A stretch of DNA of 64,000 bases from Girardinichthys multiradiatus (Eukaryota; Chordata; Actinopteri; Cyprinodontiformes; Goodeidae), in the NCBI RefSeq assembly GCF_021462225.1, contig NC_061808.1:23287119-23351118 (forward strand). The letters run 5' to 3'. The stretch's first letter is position 1; the number at the start of each line of letters is the position of its first letter. A program made the position numbers and the translations under genes. The notes under the pieces were generated by a model. It had not been told where the DNA came from. It searched no databases and saw only the letters and a program-made list of their open reading frames with translations. Below are positions 23,601-33,096 of this stretch, one piece after another.

Positions 23601-25299
23601 TACAAAGTTTGAGCTTGAGCATAACTTTTATTTAACCCAGGAACAAGCTAAAGAAAACTTCCACATTAGAAGAATCACAGTCATGTAATTTCATGAAAGT
23701 GCTAATTAGCTCTGAAGAATGATCAGTGACTGTGAAACATTAATGATGCAGTTTTTCAGTCAGTCAAGTGTAAAGTCAATGCTCTGCAAAATACTCAATT
23801 CAGACAATTCAGTGTTTTCAACCGATAAGATGCTCGCTGGAGCAAAGGGATGGAGGACAGCACAATCATTGTAGAGCAGCCACAACCATCTGTCAAAACC
23901 TGACTCCTGTCACCAGTAAGTACATGCAGACTAACACAAAGAATAATGCACACAAAGTGCATGCTATAATATTAATTTCGAATTAAGTCTCATCCTCTTT
24001 GCTTCCATAGTGAGCAGCCTGATCTGAACATACCTCGTTTAACTTCCCGTCGTACTAATGGTGCAGTGAATGTAAGCTTTGTTATTCCAGTTTTGGCAGT
24101 GTGGGAAGATTGTATCAGATGGAGCTTCGTTTAGTTAGTCTAATCTCCAGGCTGCTTTGGAAAACAGCCACTGTCCGACACCAGCATTATCATGCCGTAT
24201 GTATTTTTTGGCTGTTCAGCCTTTCCTCTGTGGGCAACCTGGCGAAGCCCTCCTCTTGTCGAACCCTGGATCCTCGACAGTGAATATTTAATTACAAGCT
24301 GTCGAGGGGGAGAACCCTCATGGAGAAAACAGTTGTTATTTTCCTGTCTGGCATTTTACTCAAACCAAATCAAGGGTCACATAAATTTAATATTTAAATA
24401 GGGAAAGGACAGAAGATTTTTTTTATCATACTTAAATTCAACCTTAGTAAATTTGGAGGATCTGGGCAAAAGTCCTATTCATAAAAAAGTTGGTGCCATG
24501 TTTGCTGAATCTTTTTTTTTTTGGTCTTCAAAAATATGTATGCTTGAATAAAATCTTGTATTTTTTGTCACAGGCTAACCTAGGGTGGTCACAAGAACGA
24601 CTGGATTCTACAAAATGAAATGGGTAATCAATATATTGTGTACATTCCTACTGAAGTGTTTGGTATTCATATTTATTCTCTAAATTCTGCTTGGAAATGT
24701 TGAAATGTATGATCAGCAGTGTTGTCTGTGGGATGATAAGGCTGCAGAGAGGGGTTTGAGGTATTTTGTGATGCACTACAGATGGTGGGGATATTGGCCT
24801 GGACAATTCAGACAGTTTTCTCTTATCTGAAGTCCAATGTGCACATTAAAAGGTTACAGAAGCTGTAAGCTAAAGCACAACATTTATTAATGCTGCTACC
24901 TCTGGGTTCTGGAAGCAGCAGTCTTCAATGTCATGTCAGGAGGAACTACAGTAAATAAATGAGATCATCAATCTTTGACATCAGTGTGTTTTTTTGAGTT
25001 GCCTACCTGAAGAGCAGATTATCCTAAATATTGACTGAGAACAGGTAATTTGATGTCTTGTTTCAAATTCTCCTATTGTTAGTCTCTTGTGCGTCTTGCC
25101 AGCCTTTTATCCTCGAATGTACACAACACTAATTGTTGCCATAGCTCTATGAAATGCCATTGTTTCACAGAATAAATTTTTCTAGTTTGTGCTAGGTAAT
25201 TACAGATTTCAATTGTTTCAGAAAGACTTTTGACTTAAACATGTCTTTGGTGATGTTCATTTGCCATATGCTCCATGTGTGGCAGCAAAGTGGGAGGTC
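23601..25299. other. Non-coding, one short perfect inverted repeat
   Basis: No gene is supported. CCTCGACAG at 24272-24280 is repeated in inverted form (CTGTCGAGG) at 24299-24307, a 9-bp stem with an 18-base AT-rich loop. Single T runs occur at 24417-24424 and 24510-24520. Confidence 0.4.
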
Positions 25300-25389
25300 G
25301 TGGTTAAAAAAAGGAGCATTTTAGGAACTTTCAAACCTTCTTTTTGTACCTGACCCAGCACAAAACAAAGCCTTTCCAGGCGTTGATGT

Positions 25390-26140
25390 ACAGAGTATGA
25401 AAACACAACTATATCATCAAGTTATACAAGTAATGATCAATACAGTTGGTCACCAAACATTCTTTGCATAAGCCTTTGGAAAGTAACAGGTGCGTTACAA
25501 AGTCCAAAAAAGGCATTCTATTCCACCCAAACAACCCAAACAGGATGCAACAAGCTGTTTTTTGTCTGTATTTCAGTTACCGGGACCTGGTTGTAACCAC
25601 TAGTTTATGTGCATCTAATTTATGTGCTCTTTCACAAGGTCATATTCATACCCATAGGTGGTATGAGTCTATCACACTGCTTCACAGGATTATCATCTGC
25701 AAGTGGCATGTCATGTCATGTGAAATCAAGTTTGCACAACCCAAATCACTGTCATGGGAAGAGAAGACAGTGGCAACTGTTACTACAGGGATGAAGCACC
25801 ACTAAACTTGAATTTACATTCACCACAGGTATGTAGGCTGTGCCTTTAGCAACTTATTTCAGTGCAAGAGAAGCCAACACCCCTGCTGGTAAACTAGCTT
25901 CCAAGGGCTCAAACAACACCGTGGAACCTGACAACTTTTCTAAGCAACTGGTAGCCACCATCTTCATAATACCACCTGGTATACAACAAAATTTCGTTCC
26001 CCTTACTTTGGCTTTACCTGAAAATTCAAGCGCACTGTCATGAAGGTGCTGACAGTCATGTAATGTCAGAACAAAGGTTTTAGGAGCCTCGTGTTTTGGG
26101 AGTGAGCACATTGAAGTTGTTCCTGACCTCAAGGTTTAAA
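25390..26140 (-). pseudogene. Ty3/Gypsy linker and reverse transcriptase remnant
   Basis: A 92-codon frame (26132-25854) matches the region between protease and RT in fish Gypsy elements. Further on, 25560-25400 shows a TFQRLMQRMFGD-like RT block followed by the active-site box. The tyrosine codon of YLDD is now a stop (complement of 25422-25424) although LDD remains. Several other stops interrupt the frame. Not functional. Confidence 0.6.
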
Positions 26141-26399
26141 ATGTTCCTCAAAGAAACTTTTAGTAACAGTAGACACTATTGACCCAGTATGCACCAAATA
26201 AAGTACATATACACCCCCCATGTTAACATTTAAATGTGGACTAGCTGAAATTATTTTTGCTGCATCACTCAAGATACAAGAACCTGAGCCAAACCTTGCC
26301 CCACTTTGCCGCCTTTGCCTCACTTTGCCACCTGATCTGTCTCTTTGTAATTCAGTGGACCCTAGTTTTCCAATACAGGCAAAAATGAACCATCGGACA

Positions 26400-26945
26400 G
26401 TGGATGGGTGCGAGGAACATGTACCCTGTCAAACTCCATAGCAAATTGACCTGGTTGACGACACTGCCTACATGTCACCACCCATCATAGGGGAAGCAAA
26501 GGAAAAAGCTCTGCTGACTGGGACCCTGCAACTGAGTATTGCTTTCAGCAAGTTTATTAAGCTGTTCTTGTTGAGTCATTTTTGACACAAAAGCTGAATT
26601 AGTTCCAGATTGAACACCTCCTTGTAAACCATATTGTAAACCAAATGCTGAAGGGATAGAATGAGCCCTATCTCTCTGGCTATCTTGCATGCGTTCATGT
26701 TCCCCTCTAATAGCCTCTTTTCTGATAGGGAGTAGTAGCAAGTCATGCTGCTTAGGAACCAATTGTTGGGAACCATGTAGAATCTGTTCAACAAACTGGT
26801 CTCTCAATAAAATACCAGCATTTGGCATATTGGGCACTTGTTTAACTTTTCCCATAAGTCTCAGTAGCACAAGTGAAAACTCCAAAACACTTTCTGTTTC
26901 ACACAATTTTCCTAAAGAACAACGCTTCCTGCAGAGTCTGTGCAA
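26400..26945 (-). pseudogene. Ty3/Gypsy gag remnant
   Basis: A 156-codon open frame (26945 to 26475) has the helical capsid-like region of a fish Gypsy gag, with the block SVLEFSLVLLRLMGKV and glutamine-rich sequence. Beyond its stop, 26470-26400 continues with a CRQCRQPGQFAMEFD block. That block corresponds to a CCHC zinc knuckle in which the histidine and last cysteine have been replaced. Stops follow. The degenerate knuckle and interruptions mark it as non-functional. Confidence 0.65.
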
Positions 26946-26980
26946 CCATACAGTTCATTTAATAAAGCAATAATTTATCA

Positions 26981-27451
26981 AGGTCGACTCTCTTAGCTGC
27001 AGAGCAATATGTGATTTTTCATTGTGATTCTCCTTCTCGATTATCAAAAAGAAACAAATGCCTGATCTGATGTAGACAAATGTCTTGCTCTCATGCATGC
27101 GTGTACCTCCTCAAGCCATTAACATAGGGCATTTCCTATCACAAGGCATGAGCACAAACCTTTTCCTTAAGGAAAAATTTGTACCATGAAACACTGGTGT
27201 TGCAGCTGAGGTTAGAAGCCACATTCATCACACATATTCATGATTATCAACGAGACTGTGATTTTGTTTTTAATTTGTGTTTTAATTATTGTCAAATGAT
27301 AATATAGAAAGAGACAGATGGAAAAATTACTAAGATAATACAGGGCCAAACACAATTATAGACTACCCTGGAACAGATGTTTACAAAAACCATAAAGTAA
27401 ATTGTAATGGAGACTTGGCGAACTCTCTTACTATCCTCTTCACTGTGCATG
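26981..27451. other. Non-coding spacer
   Basis: No recognised feature. The Gypsy 5' LTR would be expected on this side but is not visible. Confidence 0.4.
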
Positions 27452-27600
27452 GTAAGACAAGACAAGGCAAGGCAAGTTTATTTATATAGCACATTTCAGC
27501 AACAAGATAATTCAAAGTGCTTTACAACTTTGCATTGACAAAAAAAAAAAAATTATAACATAAAAAGTACACCACAGTGGCTTGATTAAAAAAAAGTAAA
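27452..27600. repeat. Teleost dispersed repeat start (TTTATTTATATAGCAC type)
   Basis: GACAAGGCAAGGCAAGTTTATTTATATAGCACATTTCAGCAACAAG followed at 27510-27530 by ATTCAAAGTGCTTTAC is a hallmark of a very common fish repeat. Its longer copies may include the sequences at 16915-17480 and 22495-22995. An A-rich tail follows at 27541-27553. Confidence 0.6.
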
Positions 27601-28249
27601 GAAAAGTAAATAGTTTATTACACATTATACACAATTCTACTACAGACTAAAATTAACCCCTTGTAGACTTTAGTAAGGAATTCATCTTAAACCTGCACAC
27701 AGACAGGATAGCAAATGTACAGTCAGATTTAGTAAATTACAATATTATTGAAAAGTTCATACGCCTAGCATATGCCTGTTCATGCATATTCAACACATAC
27801 CAAGGACAATGTTGGAGGAACTTTACATCTAGAGTTGTGCCCATAGAATGAACAAAGGGATTTCTCACCAGGATAGTAATACAGTTTTTGTATAGCGGAG
27901 GGTCTTGAGAGATAATTTATCCAAATCAAGGAAACAGAAGATCTTCCAAACGCTGTGTTTATTAAAAACACTCTTATTTTATTAACTGCTGTGTTTGGCA
28001 CCACCCTTTGAATAGAAAAGGTTTGTTGCTGTCAGAGTGCGGAGGCAAGGCAGTCGCTGAAATTTTAGGTGCATGTGGATGTACACAGAGAGTCCTGGTG
28101 GGTAGGTACATATTACGAAATTTACATCCCACATGCTATGCAGTTAAGCAGACAGTACAGTGAACATACATTACGTATTAAAATATAAATGTTTGTAATA
28201 TAACATATCCAGCCTTGTTTTTCACAGTTCAAGGTGTGTTCATAATTTT

Positions 28250-28510
28250 TGTATTACTTCTATGATTATAAATTCGGCCAAATTAAAAGGAGCAACTATT
28301 TTTCTGTAGATGTTTCCATGACTTATGATGATCAATCACTTGCAAAACATGCTCTCTGTAGGGGACCTCAAGGCTCGATTCTCTGGATGTTTTTATTAAA
28401 AATCTATATGATCCCACTTGCTAAGATTATGGAGCACTACAACATTTCCTTCAACATCTATGCTAATGATATACAGCTTTATATTTTCTTTGTTGCCACA
28501 TTATTATAGT
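28250..28510 (+). pseudogene. LINE reverse transcriptase fragment (L2/Rex-like)
   Basis: The plus-strand frame contains GPQGSIL followed by an IYMIPLAKIM block and a YANDIQLYI block. These are the conserved palm motifs of non-LTR reverse transcriptases of the CR1/L2/Rex group, where the active site is normally YADD. The second aspartate-box residue is changed (D to N), and the glycine-valine before PQG is replaced. Only about 85 codons survive, with no endonuclease and no 3' tail recognised. It is an old dead fragment. Confidence 0.65.
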
Positions 28511-28817
28511 TCAGTGGTTCTTGATTATTTTTTATCATGTCCTCATAACCCCTGTTCTGCATGTTTTAAATGTTTCCCTGCATCCACACACCTGACTTCC
28601 ATAAACGGGTGATTTACAGGCCTCTGCAGCACTGAATGGCTGCCAAGGAGGTTATGCTTCGCTCACAAAATGACTGACCTGTTTGCAATACTAATCGACT
28701 CTTTTAAGAAATAAGTACAATGACTTACTGGTATAACTGGGTGAAAAGTATCCAGGTGCCACCTTAATTTGCTTGTTTTCTGTTATCTGCTATCTGCTGT
28801 CACAGTTTTTAGACATA

Positions 28818-29017
28818 CAGGTCCTTCTCAAAATATTAGCATATTGTGATAAAGTTCATTATTTTCCATAATATCATGATGAAAATTTAACATTCATATA
28901 TTTTAGATTCATTGCACACTAACTGAAATATTTCAGGTCTTTTATTGTCTTAATACGGATGATTTTGGCATACAGCTCATGAAAACCCAAAATTCCTATC
29001 TCACAAAATTAGCATAT
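28818..29017. repeat. Left terminal inverted repeat of Tc1-D copy 3
   Basis: Starts CAGGTCCTTCTCAAAATATT and ends ATTAGCATAT. Outer motif near 28822-28842 and inner motif near 28996-29017, about 170 bases apart. Confidence 0.93.
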
Positions 29018-29076
29018 TTCATCCGACCAATAAAAGAAAAGTGTTTTTAATACAAAAAATGTCAACCTTCAAATAA

Positions 29077-30099
29077 TCATGTACAGTTATGCACTAAATA
29101 CTTGGTCGGGAATCCTTTTGCAGAAATGACTGCTTCAATGCGGCGTAGCATGGAGGCAATCAGCCTGTGGCACTGCTGAGGTCTTATGGAGGCCCAGGAT
29201 GCTTTGATAGCGGCCTTTAGCTCATCCAGAGTCTTGGGTCTTGAGTCTCTCAACGTTCTCTTCACAATATCCCACAGATTCTCTATGGGGTTCAGGTCAG
29301 GAGAGTTGGCAGGCCAATTGAGCACAGTGATACCATGGTCAGTAAACCATTTACCAGTGGTTTTGGCACTGTGAGCAGGTGCCAGGTCGTGCTGAAAAAT
29401 AAAATCTTCATCTCCATAAAGCTTTTCAGCAGATGGAAGCATGAAGTGCTCCAAAATCTCCTGATAGCTAGCTGCATTGACCCTGCCCTTGATAAAACAC
29501 AGTGGACCAACACCAGCAGCTGACACGGCACCCCAGACCATCACTGACTGTGGGTACTTGACACTGGACTTCTGGCATTTTGGCATTTCCGTCTCCCCAG
29601 TCTTCCTCCAGACTCTGGCACCTTGATTTCCGAATGACATGCAGAATTTGCTTTCATCCGAAAAAAGTACTTTGGACCACTGAGCAACAGTCCAGTGCTG
29701 CTTCTCTGTAGCCCAGGTCAGGCGCTTTTGCTGCTGTTTCTGGTTCAAAAGTGGCTTGACCTGGGGAATGCGGCACCTGTAGCCCATTTCCTGCACACGC
29801 CTGTGCACGGTGGCTCTGGATATTTCTACACCAGACTCAGTCCACTGCTTCCGCAGGTCCCCCAAGGTCTGTAATCGGCCCTTCTCCACAATCTTCCTCA
29901 GGGTCCGGTCACCTCTTCTCGTTGTGCAGCGTTTTCTGCCACACTTTTTCCTTCCCACAGACTTCCCACTGAGGTGCCTTGATACAGCACTCTGGGAACA
30001 GCCTATTCGTTCAGAAATTTCTTTCTGTGTCTTACCCTCTTGCTTGAGGGTGTCAATAGTGGCCTTCTGGACAGCAGTCAGGTCGGCAGTCTTACCCAT
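29077..30099 (-). CDS. Tc1/mariner DD34E transposase, intact
   Basis: This 340-residue protein would cut and paste Tc1-D elements in the nucleus by binding the terminal repeats and catalysing DNA cleavage and joining at TA sites. Residues 10-43 form the first helix-turn-helix. A basic GRKKCGRKR stretch (49-57) fits the linker and nuclear-localisation role, and about 64-105 forms the second helix-turn-helix. The catalytic triad is D148 (FSDES), D238 (FQHD) and E273 (NPIEN), with 34 residues between the last two. The ATG is chosen because all five copies share it. The usual stop after PTKY is changed from TGA to TTA, so the protein gains six residues (LVHNCT). Residues 114-127, deleted in copies 1, 4 and 5, are present. 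No stop or frameshift is seen. Activity is inferred, not shown; several private substitutions (for example P318L relative to copy 2) could matter. Confidence 0.93.
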   Translation of the reverse strand: MGKTADLTAVQKATIDTLKQEGKTQKEISERIGCSQSAVSRHLSGKSVGRKKCGRKRCTTRRGDRTLRKIVEKGRLQTLGDLRKQWTESGVEISRATVHRRVQEMGYRCRIPQVKPLLNQKQQQKRLTWATEKQHWTVAQWSKVLFSDESKFCMSFGNQGARVWRKTGETEMPKCQKSSVKYPQSVMVWGAVSAAGVGPLCFIKGRVNAASYQEILEHFMLPSAEKLYGDEDFIFQHDLAPAHSAKTTGKWFTDHGITVLNWPANSPDLNPIENLWDIVKRTLRDSRPKTLDELKAAIKASWASIRPQQCHRLIASMLRRIEAVISAKGFPTKYLVHNCT

Positions 30100-30227
30100 G
30101 ATTGGGGTTTTGAGTGATGAACCAGGCTGGGAGTTTTAAAGGCCTCAGGAATCTTTTGCAGGTGTTTAGAGTTAACTCGTTGATTCAGATGATTAGGTTC
30201 ATAGTTCGTTTAGAGACCCTTTTAATG

Positions 30228-30427
30228 ATATGCTAATTTTGTGAGATAGGAATTTTGGGTTTTCATGAGCTGTATGCCAAAATCATCCGTATTAAGACAA
30301 TAAAAGACCTGAAATATTTCAGTTAGTGTGCAATGAATCTAAAATATATGAATGTTAAATTTTCATCATTACATTATGGAAAATAATTAACTTTATCACA
30401 ATATGCTAATATTTTGAGAAGGACCTG
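30228..30427. repeat. Right terminal inverted repeat of Tc1-D copy 3
   Basis: Inverted partner of 28818-29017, starting ATATGCTAATTTTGTGAGAT and ending GAGAAGGACCTG. Confidence 0.93.
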
Positions 30428-30429
30428 TA

Positions 30430-32577
30430 ATGTCTTAAAAGCTTGTGCTTGGTTGCGCTTCAGTAAAACAAAAGAAAAAAATAGTACCTTGAAGATAATA
30501 GTCATCCTTTCCTTTGTGCAGACCACCGACAGATTTCTTAGTCATCTAGACGTAAAGTGGTCTTCTGCTTCACCTGCAACATGAAGCAATTTTTCAAATG
30601 TATTCCAAAGCCTCTGCAAATTTGGACTACATGTGTTAATTCGGACTACATGTTACTGTATTAGGCAATTGATATGGGTAAAGTCCACTAGTCCAATTTT
30701 CCCATGTTATGTTTTCTTAGAAACTGCTTTTAAAAATTGCTTTCTCCATTATTCCTTCCTGTGTCAATATTATAATGGTCATTGTTTGTCATCCAAGAGG
30801 GGCTGTCTGTACTTTTTATGACATCATTGCAAATAACCTAAAACCTAAAAAGCCAGAGTGCCTATAGAGAACCCATAGAGGACCCATGGGGAGAAATGTA
30901 AAAACTCCACACATCACCTTCTTGTTGCAAGAAAACAATGCTAACAACACCATCATGCAGTCCATTGAAAAACATGGTAAATATTTTTTTTCTGTTTAAA
31001 AAATATTGAGAAACTCCAGCCTCTTACTTGAACCTCCTGTGAAATTAGGTTTGACACTACTGATATAGATAAACTGAAAACTGAGTCAGCATAATAATTC
31101 AGAAGAGCAATGATTGGTGATGGCCTTGACAGCTTGTTTTAGTTGTAGGGTGCACCTCAGTTCCTTATCTGGCCATCCTTTTCTCTAAAGTAGCTGCCAA
31201 TCAGAAAGTGACAGTGGAGCAAGATTTCATCTGTCCTTCAAAGCTGTCTGAGTGAAGTTGCTCTGCACAAAATTACAAATGACAGCAAATTCTGATTCCA
31301 ATGAGTATTACATTTCCAGGACAAAGCTGATGCCTCCTCAGATTGCATCTGTGATATATTTGATGTTTAACCTGAGCAGCTTCACGTCTTAGATCCATGT
31401 TAAACCCCTGACAGAGACTACATGGTATCTTCTCTGGTGTGACTCTATTATCACACAGCATTTCCACACTGTGGGTTTTCTGCTTTCTTATCTAGGGTCT
31501 ATCATGTTGCCTCACGTTTTTCTACCAAAAACTGGACAAAAGCTGAAACAAAAAACTGTAAAAGGTTCTATCTCTTTTGCCCACCACTGATTCTTCTCCT
31601 ATCACCTTTCTCTCTGAACCCTCCCTAGTTTTGAACTCCATTGTCACAAAGCTTCCAGTGGATTCCTTTTGCTCTTTTCTCAGCCCCTTCTTTTTATGCT
31701 TCCATACCGCTGCAGCATATTTGCAATGGGAGCTGGTCAGATTTCATCTCCCAAACAAATAACTGCCGAGGAGATAAAGAGAAGGGGAAAGGCAAAATGA
31801 TTGTGTGGGAGGAGAGACGGCTCTCGTTCCTCAGAGATAAGCAAGAACATTGAGTGCCAGTGTGTTTTTTTGTGTTTGTGTGAGATTGTGTACAAGGAAT
31901 TGAGGCGGCAGGCTCAAAGCTCCCGCAGGCGCCACAACATGTCACCTTATCAGCCACCGACACTCAAGCATCAGTGAAGACCACCTCTCACTGCTTCTTC
32001 TTCTTGATCTGCCGTGATAAGCCACACTCCCCTTCTGGGCTCTCTCTCTCTCTCAAACTGCCAAAGGTAATCATGGGCAGAATCATGTCACCATCAACCT
32101 GCGAAGACCCTGATATAAATTTGATGCACACTCAGGCCACAAGAAATGCTTTTTAGGGAACAACAGCCTTCCCTTAAGGATGAAACTCAAGTGGAAAAAA
32201 GATAAAATCTCTGCGGGTTTTCAAGGAAACCTTGAAAAACACAGCTGTACGCCACAGGTCAGCAGCTTTGTTTTATTTTGAAATAATCTGCAGTGAATGG
32301 ATAATTGCATATTTCTTGAAGAGAATCAGACTCACTTATGTGAAGGAAGCTGAATGTGAATAACGGATCTCTACGCTCTATGCGTTCCCAATATTCTCTA
32401 CTTTGTCAAACAAAGTTTGCTGTTCGCTTTGCCAAAACAGATTAGTAATCAGATCAAACAGCTGTCTGAAATGTTTCCTATTTTTGCCCATTAACTTTAC
32501 ACTGTGCTGCCAGCACTCCCTGTTTTCATCTGTACTCTCATCATGACAAATTCAGATTAGAGGAAGTCTTGTTTTAC
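30430..32577. other. Non-coding, nothing firmly recognised
   Basis: Mixed AT-rich sequence. A short piece at 30870-30915 (ACCCATGGGGAGAAATG, AAAACTCCACAC) resembles the inverse of the SINE-like repeat at 54536-54685. A CT run lies at 32040-32054. No gene is supported. Confidence 0.4.
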
Positions 32578-33094
32578 ACTCACTTTCTTACTTAATGGGT
32601 CTCTTTATTTTTATGACTATTTAAATTCCAGATTTTCACCTAAGGCAATAAACCTATGAATGAACATCATTGGAATTATGTAGTAAACAGAAAGTATGAA
32701 ATAACTAAACATTTTTATATTTTAAATTCTTCAAAATAGCCACCCCTTGCTTTGATCATTGCCTTGCTCTCTTGGCATTCTCTCCATGAGCTTTATGAGG
32801 TAGTTTCCTGAAATGGTTTCCTAAAGTGTCTTGAAAGAACTTCCTTAAAGTTCATTGAGAAATGACCAAAGGTTAATATTTCAGTCATCACAGCAAAGGG
32901 TGGCTACTTTAAGGAATCTAACATATAAAACATATTTAATGTTCTTTTATATTTTTTGTTTGCTACAGAAGTCCATATGAGTTTATTCACTGTTTTGAGG
33001 CCTTCAGTGAGAATCTATGTACAATGTAAATAGTCATAAACATAAAGAAAACCATTAAATGAGAAAGTGGTTCTAAAACTTTTGGCAGGTAGAG
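32578..33094. mobile_element. MITE-A copy 2
   Basis: Non-coding Tc1-related element with inverted arms: AATGGGTCTCTTTATTTTTATGACT near the left end is mirrored by AGTCATAAACATAAAGAAAACCATT near the right end. It ends GGCAGGTAGAG before TA at 33095-33096. Its middle is shared with the copy at 12335-12791, showing that both descend from one internally deleted parent rather than from separate deletions. The extreme left tip is degraded. Confidence 0.7.
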
Positions 33095-33096
33095 TA

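Larger units (their letters stand above)
25300..26980 (-). mobile_element. Decayed Ty3/Gypsy retrotransposon
   Basis: On the minus strand the order gag, linker or protease region, reverse transcriptase is recognisable from 26.95 kb down to 25.3 kb. The pieces are gag (26400-26945), a linker region (25854-26132) and an RT segment with an ATFQRLM-like block and an LDDIVVF block (25400-25500). No LTRs were found on either side and the body is full of stops. The missing RNase H and integrase suggest truncation at about 25.3 kb. It may or may not be related to the Gypsy element at 63.2-64.0 kb. Confidence 0.75.
28818..30427 (-). mobile_element. Tc1-D copy 3, 1610 bp, intact transposase
   Basis: A complete Tc1/mariner element between TA at 28816-28817 and 30428-30429. 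The 200-bp terminal inverted repeats (28818-29017 and 30228-30427) match almost perfectly. Each holds an outer and an inner ATTAGCATAT-type motif near its two ends, the IR/DR layout used by several fish Tc1 elements for transposase binding. The open transposase gene lies between them on the minus strand. Of the five copies in the window it is the only one with both ends and an unbroken gene, so it is the best candidate for an autonomous source. Confidence 0.96.

Noticed and set aside
29810..30139. 109-codon open frame opposite the copy 3 transposase (also at 3942-4271, 13082-13411, 46157-46486, 62124-62453)
   Set aside because: It is the antisense shadow of the Tc1-D transposase gene. It recurs in every copy because the coding strand is conserved.
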